In this document: in pieces, positions 52,252 through 60,600 of the stretch
Layout of the letters: every line of letters begins with the position of its first letter
Position numbering within the stretch: the first letter of the stretch is position 1
Assembly: GCF_023073715.1 (NCBI RefSeq)
Contig: NZ_JADPKA010000029.1
Location: forward strand, 186,001-250,000
Length of the DNA: 64,000 nt
Origin: Bradyrhizobium sp. 164
Lineage (GTDB): Bacteria; Pseudomonadota; Alphaproteobacteria; Rhizobiales; Xanthobacteraceae
Direction of reading: 5' to 3'
The notes under the pieces: generated by a model
What the model saw: the letters and a program-made list of their open reading frames with translations, nothing else
Databases searched by the model: none
Told to the model about the DNA's origin: nothing
Translations under genes and position numbers: made by a program

Positions 52252-52419
52252 ATGAGCGGCCAGTGCGTGTTTTCGGCGTTGTCGTTCGCGGCGGCGGGTT
52301 TACTCGCAGTTGTAATATCGGAGGGGCAGTCCTCCACCTCAGCATCACTCGCCGAGCTGCGCTCGGCGCACCTCAAATCGATCTGCATGAACAAAGCTCC
52401 CCACCGGAAGCACGGTTAA
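52252..52419 (+). CDS. short secreted-like peptide (55 residues)
   Basis: ATG at 52252 has caggaaatga immediately upstream. The peptide opens MSGQCVFSALSFAAAGLLAV, a possible signal anchor, and ends in a basic tail. No family; could be spurious. Confidence 0.35.
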   Translation: MSGQCVFSALSFAAAGLLAVVISEGQSSTSASLAELRSAHLKSICMNKAPHRKHG

Positions 52420-52762
52420 ATTTGCAGAGTTCAAAAACAGCGATCAAGACATAATCACTCGACAAGATATCGGGCCGCGTTGGCTAGCGATAGGAGCGCG
52501 AACCTGACCTAGCCGATGGGATGGTTCTCGTATGCGCAGCCGCGGCCTGACAATAAGCTGACGACGAGACCGGAACAGCAAAGAGCAATGCATAGGTCGA
52601 CGAGCAAAAAGCAGGTGCTCGCGATCCTCGTCGCGCATGTGCCACCGCAATCAGCCCTTCAACAGCTTTGCAAACCACCGCCGCAGTACATCATCGTCAG
52701 TCAAAGAAGGCCTCAGCGGCACCGGGGGATACGCTGAGGCGGATCAAGTCGCGCTGCCGAGG
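52420..52762. other. gene-free stretch in the island
   Basis: 343 bases with no credible gene. The small inverted repeat cctcagcggcacc ... cgctgagg lies at about 52710-52740, just past the PRC-barrel remnant; it may be a terminator or repair scar. Nothing else seen. Confidence 0.4.
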
Positions 52763-52834
52763 CTACGCCTCTGACGTGCCTTCGACCTTGTCACTGCCGA
52801 TCAAGCTGCCTGCTTCCCGTGCTTCCAATGCCAT
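52763..52834 (-). pseudogene. N-terminal remnant of a PRC-barrel protein
   Basis: A very strong ribosome site (ggaggagg) precedes an ATG at 52834 that opens a 23-codon frame reading MALEAREAGSLIGSDKVEGT then SEA and stop. AGSLIGSDKVEGT is the typical start of rhizobial PRC-barrel proteins, which normally continue about 100 residues further; the rest is missing here. Confidence 0.6.
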
Positions 52835-52879
52835 GGTGACCTCCTCCAAGATGATGATGCCAGAAGCCAATGGAGCGAC

Positions 52880-53260
52880 ATGGCAGCGGCTCCTCCGGTG
52901 CTCGCCGAAATCGACGAAAACCTGATCCGACGCGACCTGACGCCGGCGCAGCGGACGAAACTGACCGCGAAGCGGAAGGCGGCATATGAGGTCGTGCATC
53001 CTGAAACCCGAAACGGCGCCCGCTGGGCGGAGCCGCGCTAAGGTTTCGCAAGTTGGGAAAGCTATCGACAGCTTTACGGCCGATACAGCCGCCAGAAGCG
53101 CGCCGGTCCGTCGCTTCCGTAGCCCGCGACGCGACCGGCGCCAAGGCGCTGGGCCCCGATCTTGATCGCGTCGCCGGGACCTCGCTGGACAAGGGCGCCG
53201 AACTGGACGCTCTGGCGGCGATGGCTGCCACGACAGTCGCCCGGTTAGCGCTCCGAACAG
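52880..53260 (+). pseudogene. degraded ParB-like gene
   Basis: Frame one from 52880 reads AEIDENLIRRDLTPAQRTKL and KRKAAYEVVHPETRNG, then stops at 53041. A second frame from about 53100 reads ARDATGAKALGPDLDRVAGT then SLDKGAELDALAAM. Together they match the middle of phage/plasmid-type ParB proteins (the usual continuation after a spacer), so the gene has lost its ends and frame. Confidence 0.65.
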
Positions 53261-53273
53261 CATTGCTCGGCTG

Positions 53274-53606
53274 TCAGAACACGTTCGCGAGCCGCTCGAG
53301 CAGCTCTTCCCATTCGCCGGGCTCGTAGGCGACCATCTGAAAGTCACCGGCCTTCGTCCACCGCAGCTCCAACACCTTGTGACCGAGGTGACGAACCTGA
53401 ATTCGCGAGAACTCATAGGGGCGCCCAGATCTCGATGGGGTCACATACGAGCCCGACAGTCCGCGGTGCTCGAACTCACGCAGATATTTGTCCTCGCCCT
53501 CGACGGCGATGATGCCGACGAGATCCTCAAACCGAAGCATGTCGTACGCCAGCCGCCCGAGCTTTTTGGCTCGCTTCAATCTTGACTGGCGGTCGATCGC
53601 TCTCAT
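53274..53606 (-). CDS. hypothetical protein, intact parent of the 43582 remnant
   Basis: 110 residues, basic N-terminal helix (MRAIDRQSRLKRAKKLGRLA), a mixed alpha/beta core (FEDLVGIIAVEGEDKYLREF) and a conserved tail (LELRWTKAGDFQMVAYEPGE). The tail is duplicated, with a stop, at 43582-43730. Family unknown. A perfect 10-bp hairpin (53627-53653) lies just upstream. Confidence 0.7.
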   Translation of the reverse strand: MRAIDRQSRLKRAKKLGRLAYDMLRFEDLVGIIAVEGEDKYLREFEHRGLSGSYVTPSRSGRPYEFSRIQVRHLGHKVLELRWTKAGDFQMVAYEPGEWEELLERLANVF

Positions 53607-53626
53607 CGGCAGCTTCTCGTGGATGA

Positions 53627-53653
53627 GGAGCGGCGGCTCAGCGCCGCCGCTCC
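53627..53653. terminator. perfect 10-bp hairpin between minus-strand genes
   Basis: ggagcggcgg (53627-53636) pairs exactly with ccgccgctcc (53644-53653), loop ctcagcg. No T-run follows on the minus strand; on the plus strand a short ttttt appears at 53669. It could separate transcription of flanking minus-strand genes. Confidence 0.45.
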
Positions 53654-53771
53654 GTTGGCCTGATCTCCTTTTTGCGTCTCGCTCAGTTCGAGCCGTACTT
53701 GCGTTTTAGCGGCCCGTCGCCGGCTGGAACGACGAACTTCCACGCATGCGGGAGATCGGCGCTACGCTCAT

Positions 53772-54071
53772 CTAGGAGATGAGCACTTGCCGCAGCAGCT
53801 TCGTCACGCGCCGTTCTGAGGCTAGTCGGATTTGAGGTGCATCGCCGCCCCGAACAACAACGTCCATCTCGGAAAGAGCGCACTCGATTTGAAACCTCGC
53901 TCCCGTAATGCTTTGCGGTCGAAGATGATCGGCGTAGAGCGCCAAGTCGACGAGCTTGCCTTGGATCTTGTCTTGCCCCGTGGTGTCGTGCTCACGGTCG
54001 AGGTCGAACCACTGCTTCGCGAGCAACTCATACTTTTGAACGAGGGTAAGCACCGGGCAGTTCTCTTGCAT
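53772..54071 (-). CDS. small helical protein, unknown function
   Basis: 99 residues from the ATG at 54071, preceded by gaggagaaacg. Sequence is helical (MQENCPVLTLVQKYELLAKQ, DREHDTTGQDKIQGKLVDLA). Upstream lies a region with several inverted repeats, including a perfect operator-like one at 54167-54185. Unknown family. Confidence 0.65.
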   Translation of the reverse strand: MQENCPVLTLVQKYELLAKQWFDLDREHDTTGQDKIQGKLVDLALYADHLRPQSITGARFQIECALSEMDVVVRGGDAPQIRLASERRVTKLLRQVLIS

Positions 54072-54166
54072 GTCGTTTCTCCTCTTGCGCTGATGCGCTG
54101 TTGTTGAACGAGAAGAAGCGTAACGGCGTGCCCAGGAATGCCAAGCGTAGAGTTGCATCGTGTGGG

Positions 54167-54185
54167 ATACTACAATCTGTAGTAT
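54167..54185. promoter_or_regulatory. perfect operator-like palindrome ATACTACA-N3-TGTAGTAT
   Basis: Eight-base arms separated by ATC, about 96 bases upstream of the 54071 start. Further related short palindromes follow: CTAC...GTAG (54239-54251), GTAGT...ACTAC (54248-54263) and CTACGCTTCGTAG (54260-54272). The clustering suggests a dimeric repressor site. Confidence 0.5.
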
Positions 54186-54310
54186 TTGCGGACTCTGATG
54201 CGAAAATTGCCTTCGATGTCAGATGGAAGGCAACGATCCTACGGAATGTAGTTGACGGACTACGCTTCGTAGCCAAGCCATTTTTTTTAAGCGGCGTTTG
54301 ATGCAGAAGG

Positions 54311-54727
54311 CTAGTTCGGCCGGCTCAGTCCGCAAAGCTGGAGTAGTTCTTGCGGCGCTGAGCGCAACGAGAGCGCGCCTTTCCAGCGCACGAAGGGGAG
54401 CGGCCGCGAGTTGGCGAGCACGAACGCGAAGTGCTCGGGCGCGTACCACCGGCTCGCGTGGGACCGGACGCAGTCGACGATGTCAACCATGCCGATCACG
54501 CCCCCGAGCTGCGGCTCGCCCCTGAGACGCACTCCGAAGCGCCTCTCGATCTCGTCCGGCCGGATCGCGTCTGGACGTTGGCTTGCGTGGATCAGCACGG
54601 GACCGCGATAGGTGGTCGCCCAAGAGCGGTTCTCGACGTCCTTGAGCGCGTTGGCGCCGGTCTGGACGTCGGTCCCGCCGGTGACGATCAAGCTCGCCCA
54701 AGGCTGTCGTATCGAGATTACCCGCAT
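54311..54727 (-). CDS. ASCH-domain protein
   Basis: 138 residues from the ATG at 54727 (MRVISIRQPWASLIVTGGTD). ASCH/PUA-like fold: SIRQPWASLIV, KDVENRSWATTYRGPVLIHA, and GVIGMVDIVDCV. The family is linked to RNA binding or modified-nucleoside hydrolysis and is common on phages and islands. The longer frame to 54853 is not family-like. Confidence 0.85.
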   Translation of the reverse strand: MRVISIRQPWASLIVTGGTDVQTGANALKDVENRSWATTYRGPVLIHASQRPDAIRPDEIERRFGVRLRGEPQLGGVIGMVDIVDCVRSHASRWYAPEHFAFVLANSRPLPFVRWKGALSLRSAPQELLQLCGLSRPN

Positions 54728-54857
54728 TGCGAGATCAGAATAGCGGCAGACCTCGCAATGCCAATGGAAAAGCCACTCGTTACGACAGATAATCCAGCAA
54801 CTGATGAATGTATTCAGCAGCCGGCACTCGCCACACTGAGGAAGCCTGACCAAACCG

Positions 54858-55379
54858 CTAGCTCATCTTGACCGCGCGGTTGTTCCTCTTCCATTCCTCA
54901 ACTCGTGCCTTCCACCTGCCGTTCAAACTTGTCAGCTCAAGATATGCGGCGCCGTGATCAGGACGTTGCCTAAGACGCTTGATCAGAAGTTCGCATTCGT
55001 TGCAGTGGCGGATCAGAGTATCAGCCCAAAAGTGGTAGGCAACGTCCTCATCAATGACGTCCTTCCTGATACCGACAGCAAGCAGCTCGTGAATGTTGAG
55101 ATACGACCTTACGTGCGAGTATTCGTCGCTAGCCTCAAACCGGGCCATCAGCGCCGAGTTTCCCGTATGCGTCGCCAAGACCAGCGCCGCCGCTTCATAT
55201 TTCGAATGCGCGGTAAGCATCGGCTGATCCATCTCAGTCTTGATAAAGAAATCAACGGCCGCTCTATTCTTCGCGATGCTACGTTGCACTCGGATCGCTC
55301 GCATTGCCACGATGCTGGCTATCAACGCGACGCTCGCTGTTGCAATAGGCGCGTGCGCCGCTAACCAATCCCAGTCCAT
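54858..55379 (-). CDS. DUF4760-like membrane-anchored protein
   Basis: 173 residues from the ATG at 55379 with ggaggg upstream. One N-terminal membrane helix (IATASVALIASIVAMRAIRV) followed by a helical cytoplasmic domain (KNRAAVDFFIKTEMDQPMLT; YLNIHELLAVGIRKDVIDED), the DUF4760 pattern. Unknown function; frequent in mobile-element neighbourhoods. Confidence 0.75.
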   Translation of the reverse strand: MDWDWLAAHAPIATASVALIASIVAMRAIRVQRSIAKNRAAVDFFIKTEMDQPMLTAHSKYEAAALVLATHTGNSALMARFEASDEYSHVRSYLNIHELLAVGIRKDVIDEDVAYHFWADTLIRHCNECELLIKRLRQRPDHGAAYLELTSLNGRWKARVEEWKRNNRAVKMS

Positions 55380-55450
55380 GCAATTTCCCTCCAAAACCTT
55401 ACAAAACACACGCGCGTGTATTACAGCTCAGATACACCCACCATCATCAT

Positions 55451-55792
55451 TTAGTCGAAAGAGCAACTAGTCCGGCGTCGGCGTTGGGAATTTACTTGCT
55501 TCGCCAACACCGCCAGCAGCGCGGCCCTCTTCGCGTCGAAGAACTCGGCGTAGGGGAGCGAGGGATCGTTCGCACGCGGGGCTTTGAACGAGGCGTTCAG
55601 CTCCCGCAGCTCGCCTCTCGACTTCATCGCCGCGAGGCGAGCATTCACCTCCGCGACCGCCGCGCGGGCGCGATCGATCGCGATGGCGTGCGGCGTGATG
55701 CACACGCCGCCCTGACCGGCAAGCTGCTCGAGCTGCGCGCCGCCTGGCTGGGCAGCGACGTGATCGTGCTCCTGCTTGAAGCTCGCCGGCAA
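55451..55792 (-). CDS. hypothetical coiled-coil protein
   Basis: Up to 113 residues with a TTG start at 55792; the true start is uncertain and may lie nearer residue 30. Helical sequence (ARAAVAEVNARLAAMKSRGE; LPYAEFFDAKRAALLAVLA) with good codon use. It lies 30 bases after the methylase-like gene on the same strand. Likely a phage/island small protein. Confidence 0.5.
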   Translation of the reverse strand: MPASFKQEHDHVAAQPGGAQLEQLAGQGGVCITPHAIAIDRARAAVAEVNARLAAMKSRGELRELNASFKAPRANDPSLPYAEFFDAKRAALLAVLAKQVNSQRRRRTSCSFD

Positions 55793-55822
55793 TTCAGATG
55801 TAAGGCGGAGCGGCCCGGCTGC

Positions 55823-56443
55823 CTACCTCGGGTAATCGCTGTCCAGTTCGAAAACCTTCCGGCAAGGCGGTATCCACGTCAATTGTGTCGATCGAGCTCC
55901 GGATTTCCTCCATACCAGCCAGGCGTAGCCCGTCGCGGTGGATGCCTTCCGATCTAGCCGTCCCTTCACCATTGGAACTCGCTCTGTGTACTGAGCGCAG
56001 ATCAACGGTGGCGTCTTCTCAAACAGATTGCGGTACCTTCCAACGCTCTCAATGAACACGGTGCGCACTAGGACGGCAACGCCTTCTCTGGCGACGACGA
56101 GTGAACGTTGGACAAAGTCCTCGGCCAACCGGAACGGCGGGTTCGTGATCACCCAATCGACGGCATTCGCCTCGTAGGGGACGTCGAGATAGTTTCTTAC
56201 GGCGCCATAGCCGTACTTATAAGCGTCGGAAGCGCGCACCTCGCCGAAATGTTCTTTTAGCACTTTCGCCATGTGACCGGCGCCGCACGCCGGCTCAAGG
56301 CAGCTTTGGCTCTTGAACGGACCGAATTCAGCCATGACGTGCTTCATAAAGCCGCGCGTAGCCCAGGGAGGCGTCGGAAAGTCGTCGCGGCTGTTCGCCG
56401 CCTCGGTACGCTGCGCCATGACGGCGTGCGATCGGTTCTGCAT
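55823..56443 (-). CDS. SAM-dependent adenine methyltransferase-like protein
   Basis: 206 residues; ATG at 56443 has aaggggATG context. SAM motif SCLEPACGAGHMAKVLKEHF and catalytic motif VDWVITNPPFRLAEDFV (NPPF) identify an N6-adenine-type DNA methylase fold of compact size, opening with DDFPTPPWATRGFMKHV as in phage enzymes. It lies 20 bases downstream of the PD-(D/E)XK-like gene and may be its modification partner. Could also be a lone phage-type methylase. Confidence 0.8.
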   Translation of the reverse strand: MQNRSHAVMAQRTEAANSRDDFPTPPWATRGFMKHVMAEFGPFKSQSCLEPACGAGHMAKVLKEHFGEVRASDAYKYGYGAVRNYLDVPYEANAVDWVITNPPFRLAEDFVQRSLVVAREGVAVLVRTVFIESVGRYRNLFEKTPPLICAQYTERVPMVKGRLDRKASTATGYAWLVWRKSGARSTQLTWIPPCRKVFELDSDYPR

Positions 56444-56463
56444 CCCCTTACCCCATCCCTCGA

Positions 56464-57108
56464 TTAGATTCGGTCTAGCAGATCATACAGTTGCTGCTTG
56501 AAATAGGCATTGGCTTCTTCGACGAGATCGTAAACCGGAAAGCCGAAGTGATCGTTAAGCTCCGGTCCGACCAGAGAGTGCGGCCTCGGTATGGACCGCC
56601 GGCCATAATAGAAAATGATCTTCGCTTCGGCCCTTTCAGCCTTGTACCCTGCAAGCTCGCCGTAACTCTTGAGCAGCATCTGAGTGACGATCAGATCCCT
56701 CCTGATTGACCGGATCTTGCCGGCGTCGAACTTCCCGAAGCCTCTTTTGACCTCATAAGCTCGGAGCGTTTGGTCAGCGCTGTCGAAGACCATCATGTCA
56801 ATTTGGAGCGTGCGGATGCTCTCGCCGTACGGCAACAAGGCCATATCCGCCTGGTGCCCGATAAGCTGATCTGCGGCGTGCGAAACGCGGAAAGCATCTT
56901 CTCTCCAGACCTTGTGCCGATTGCTTTCGCGAAGGCTCTCCAACATGGCACGCTCGAGGATCGTGCCATGGCGCTTGTAGGCCGAGCTGATGATGCTGGT
57001 CTGCCGCGAATATTTTTCGCCAGCGATCGGATCGGTCTCGAAGTTGGCAGATGCCAGCGTCGAGATCGTCTGATTGACTATCGGCTTAACCCGGTCAAGA
57101 TAGCTCAT
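56464..57108 (-). CDS. PD-(D/E)XK nuclease-like protein
   Basis: 214 residues from the ATG at 57108 (frame extends to 57294 without support). Centre carries a nuclease-like core: IDMMVFDSADQTLRAYEVKR gives D-X(n)-E-X-K, followed by KFDAGKIRSIRRDLIVTQML. An upstream helix (TILERAMLESLRESNRHKVW) completes the usual alpha-beta pattern. I recognise similar rhizobial unknowns but no characterised member. Upstream of and close to the methylase gene, hence a possible restriction-modification pair. Confidence 0.65.
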   Translation of the reverse strand: MSYLDRVKPIVNQTISTLASANFETDPIAGEKYSRQTSIISSAYKRHGTILERAMLESLRESNRHKVWREDAFRVSHAADQLIGHQADMALLPYGESIRTLQIDMMVFDSADQTLRAYEVKRGFGKFDAGKIRSIRRDLIVTQMLLKSYGELAGYKAERAEAKIIFYYGRRSIPRPHSLVGPELNDHFGFPVYDLVEEANAYFKQQLYDLLDRI

Positions 57109-57374
57109 GAAAAGATCGCAGGTTCTGAAAAGATCCTGCAACCTTACATATTGCACCGATGACCGCGGCCAACACATGAAGAGATGGTTAACGCTCAGTC
57201 CCCCCAGTGCCGTCTGCCAGCCGCCGAAGTGCCGATGAATTTGGCCTGATGCTGTCGGACCTTCGCGGCTTTTCGCCCTTAAGCTTCGCGGCAACCTTCA
57301 AAAGACGTTGTCGTGTTGTCCTTCGCTCACTGCCTGAGCCGCCATCCCGCCCCACATCGACGCCGCCTCAGCTC

Positions 57375-58211
57375 TCAGCCCGTAACGGGCCGGATTTCTG
57401 TCTCGATCGGTCGGTCGCGTGGTTCGCTCACCCGTGCGACGCCATCGAGCGCCGCCAGCACGTGGCTCGGGTGAGTGAGTTCAGTCCCGTCAAAAATGGT
57501 CCCAGGACCGTCGGCATCAACCAACCGAATCTGCCAAAACGGGCTTGGACGTACTGGCGGCTCGGCAGGATGGAAGGAGATCTGCTCGAACAGCGCCTTG
57601 TGACAGCGGATCGCTGGAAGTGGCGCCATGCGCCGGATCATCCCACGCCCATTACCGATGTCCTCGACCGCATCCGGGTCGCCGATAATGGCGCCATTGT
57701 CTGAACGTACCCACAAACTGAGACGTTTTGAGCCAATCTCCTCGCGAGCTCGTCCTTGACGAGCGCGAGCGAGCATGTGGGCGGAGACAAGGGGCTCAAG
57801 GCCAGCCGGCAGGGCGGCGTTAATTTCCGCGTCCTCCATAGCTGCGGCTGCCACCTCCCGAAGCAGCGCGAGTGCTTCGCGGTTGATCTGGGAGAGTTTC
57901 TCGGAAATCCGTTGAGCCAGCTCACTGTTAGTGGCCCGCTGTCGGTTGTGCCGCTCTCGGAGCGCGATCTCTGCCTCAGCGGTGTCTTCCCTCTCCAGTT
58001 CGCTCTGGAGCGTCTCGATGAGAACCGACAGGCGCTCCTTTTCCATCGTCCGCCAGTCGTATTCGTCCTTCCAAGAGGCGAAGGCTTCGCGACCTGCCTT
58101 GCTGGCGTCGGCCTTAGCTTCGGCAAGCGCTGCAAGGCCGCTTTCGTTTTCTGTCAGTTCTACGCGCGCCTGTTCGAGGCGCGCGCGACGATCGGTTATG
58201 ACATCAAGCAT
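57375..58211 (-). CDS. coiled-coil protein, unknown function
   Basis: 278 residues from the ATG at 58211 (MLDVITDRRARLEQARVELT). The first ~150 residues form a long Glu/Arg/Ala coiled coil (LIETLQSELEREDTAEAEIA), followed by a smaller globular part (WVRSDNGAIIGDPDAVEDIG) and a beta-rich tail. Such proteins are common in phage and island cargo. No family name can be assigned. Confidence 0.6.
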   Translation of the reverse strand: MLDVITDRRARLEQARVELTENESGLAALAEAKADASKAGREAFASWKDEYDWRTMEKERLSVLIETLQSELEREDTAEAEIALRERHNRQRATNSELAQRISEKLSQINREALALLREVAAAAMEDAEINAALPAGLEPLVSAHMLARARQGRAREEIGSKRLSLWVRSDNGAIIGDPDAVEDIGNGRGMIRRMAPLPAIRCHKALFEQISFHPAEPPVRPSPFWQIRLVDADGPGTIFDGTELTHPSHVLAALDGVARVSEPRDRPIETEIRPVTG

Positions 58212-58611
58212 GCAGGCTCTCCAAGCGTTTGCGGTTGAGGGTGAATTCGGCGCCGCCGGGTCAAACACCCGAAAAACCCGGCGGCGCACGCACGGCTGTC
58301 CGAGGCTGCGACAGCCGGTGAGCTGCGATCACTGCTTTGAGGTTGACTGTGCTCACGATCGCGCTCAGGCACTGAAGTAATCTCAGAATTGCGATGCTCG
58401 CGACAAGCCCGTCGTCGCGCGGAAATGCGCGCCGGTCTCTACTCGCAAGCCAGCATCGCCGTCAGGAGGTGTGAGGTCCGCTATGCCCCTGATCGCGGCT
58501 CAATACCGGAACTTCACCGAAGGTCCGATTTGGGCCAGGAACAGACGTCTACCGCCTTGTCCAATCAGCCCGTCGCCTAGGGCGCTCACCTTGGTTTGAT
58601 GGCTGTGGTAT
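58212..58611. other. intergenic stretch with a strong hairpin
   Basis: 400 bases between divergent genes. cgccgccgggt (58250-58260) pairs with aacccggcggcg (about 58275-58286) around a 13-base loop, upstream of the coiled-coil gene. The rest holds the promoter of the cyclase gene at 58612; I see no other gene. Confidence 0.5.
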
Positions 58612-60456
58612 TTGACGCCGATTGTCGCTAACGTCTTCAAACAAGTGCCGGTTCAGACCGGTGGGGTTAAACGCTTCACGCCTCGGCGGGAGAATCCCTT
58701 GACCCGCGCACCGCTCGTGCGACGTCTTACAGCGATATTCGCGGCCGACGTCGCCGGTTATAGCCGTTTGACGGGCATGGACGAGGAAGGCACGCACGTC
58801 CAGCTGAAGGAACATTTGCGGGTCTTGATTGATCCAAAGATTGCCGCCTATCGCGGGCATATCGTCAAGAACACCGGCGATGGCCTTTTGGCCGAGTTCA
58901 ATAGCGTTGTGGACGCGATGCGCTGTGCGGTCGATGTTCAGCGTGGCATGGCGGAACGCAATTCAGACGTACCGGCGAACAATCGAATTGAGTTTCGGAT
59001 CGGTATCAATGTCGGCGATGTTATCCAGGATAATGGGGACATATTCGGCGACGGTGTCAACGTAGCAGCGCGTCTCGAAGCGATTGCGGAGCCCGGTGGC
59101 ATTTGTGTATCGGATGATGCCCACCGACAACTCCGAGATAAACTTGATGTTGTGTTTGATGATGCCGGCGAGCAGAACCTCAAGAACATTGGACGCCCGG
59201 TCCGCGTGTTCAAAGTGAGGGATCGTGGTGCGGCAAGCCACAGGCCCACATTGGCGCTCCCGGACAAACCCTCGATTGCCGTACTACCTTTCCAAAACCT
59301 TAGTGCAGATCCAGAACAGGAGTATTTCGCAGATGGCGTCGTGGAGGATATCACGATGGCGTTGTCGCTCTTTCGTTGGCTATTTGTGATAGCGCGTAAT
59401 TCGAGTTTTACGTACAAAGGCCGGCACGTGGACGTGAAGCAGGTCGGAAGAGAGCTGGGAGTGCGCTACGTGCTCGAAGGTAGCGTGCGCAAAGCCGGAA
59501 ACCGCATTCGTATCGCCGGTCAGCTGATCGATGCTGAAACTGGAGCACATCTCTGGGCGGACCGTTTTGAGGGTGCGCTTGAAGATATGTTCGATCTACA
59601 GGACCATGTAACCGCCCGCGTCATTAGTGCTATCGCCCCCAAGCTGCAGGTTGAGGAGATCAGGCGGGCCAAGCGCAAACCAACCGAAAATCTGACTGCG
59701 TATGACTTTTACCTGCGCGGACTGGCGAAAATTCGCCGGTGGACAATGGAAGCGAACCGCGAGGCGCTCGAGCTCTTTTGCAGGGCGATCGAGCTCGACC
59801 GTGGTCTGGCGTGCGCCTATGGCATGGCCGCGTGGTGCTACGTACAGCGCAAGGCGCGTGGCTGGATGATCGAGCCTGTGCGAGAGAGTGCCGAAGCTAC
59901 GCGGCTGGCCCGGAAAGCCGTGCATCTCGGCGGAGATGACGCCGTCGCGCTGTCCAGGGGTGGATATGCACTCGCCTTTGTGGCCCAGGAGTTCGACGAC
60001 GCCGCGGCGTTCATGGATCGGGGACTGGCGGTCAGTCCCAACTTGGCCGAAGCTTGGACGCTTAGTGGCTGGCTGAGAGTTTGGGGAGGTGAGCCGGACT
60101 TGGCACTTGAGCATGTTGCGCGTGCCATGCGCCTGAGCCCGCTCGATCCGTCCATGTACGGCATGCAGGGAGCCATGGCATATGCCCATTTTCTCGCGAG
60201 CCGATATGATGTGGCATCGTCATGCGCCGAAAAGGGAATGCGCGACAATCCGAATTTTCTGCTGACGATCTGCATTTTCGCTGCCAGCAAGGCGCTTGCC
60301 GGACAGCTTGAGCCAGCACAGAAAGCCATGGCACGGGCGCTCGAACTTAACCCTGACTTGCGGGCCTCCAATCTCAGAGATCTAGCACCATTCCGCCGAG
60401 CGGAGGACCTCGCTACGTTCGCCAAGGGTCTCCGCAAAGCAGGCCTTCCGGAATGA
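58612..60456 (+). CDS. adenylate cyclase-TolB-like-TPR protein
   Basis: 614 residues from a TTG at 58612; a GTG at 58645 or a TTG near 58700 could also be the start. Class III cyclase domain at about 38-205: first metal Asp in IFAADVAGYSRL, second in VKNTGDGLLAEF, then GDIFGDGVNVAARLEAIA. Next a TolB-like domain (SIAVLPFQNLSADPEQEYFA, RIAGQLIDAETGAHLWADRF), then TPR-type repeats to the end (ALELFCRAIELDRGLACAYG; AQKAMARALELNPDLR). This layout is a large rhizobial family of unknown signals. Present inside the island, so possibly recently acquired. Confidence 0.88.
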   Translation: MTPIVANVFKQVPVQTGGVKRFTPRRENPLTRAPLVRRLTAIFAADVAGYSRLTGMDEEGTHVQLKEHLRVLIDPKIAAYRGHIVKNTGDGLLAEFNSVVDAMRCAVDVQRGMAERNSDVPANNRIEFRIGINVGDVIQDNGDIFGDGVNVAARLEAIAEPGGICVSDDAHRQLRDKLDVVFDDAGEQNLKNIGRPVRVFKVRDRGAASHRPTLALPDKPSIAVLPFQNLSADPEQEYFADGVVEDITMALSLFRWLFVIARNSSFTYKGRHVDVKQVGRELGVRYVLEGSVRKAGNRIRIAGQLIDAETGAHLWADRFEGALEDMFDLQDHVTARVISAIAPKLQVEEIRRAKRKPTENLTAYDFYLRGLAKIRRWTMEANREALELFCRAIELDRGLACAYGMAAWCYVQRKARGWMIEPVRESAEATRLARKAVHLGGDDAVALSRGGYALAFVAQEFDDAAAFMDRGLAVSPNLAEAWTLSGWLRVWGGEPDLALEHVARAMRLSPLDPSMYGMQGAMAYAHFLASRYDVASSCAEKGMRDNPNFLLTICIFAASKALAGQLEPAQKAMARALELNPDLRASNLRDLAPFRRAEDLATFAKGLRKAGLPE

Positions 60457-60600
60457 CGTTGCTTGCCTCGGCCGCGCGTTGAATGAAACGGCCGCGCATA
60501 GGCTCACGTCCGAAACGGGTCACGAGCGGTAATGCTCCGACCTGTCGTAGGGCTTCCGCTCGATCATCAGAAGCCGACATTCCCTAGTTCCACGTGAGCC

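Noticed and set aside
53683..53883. 66-codon minus-strand frame ending in a plausible protein tail
   Set aside because: The tail looks protein-like, but the frame overlaps the 53772-54071 gene and has no start near the good part; at best a fragment.
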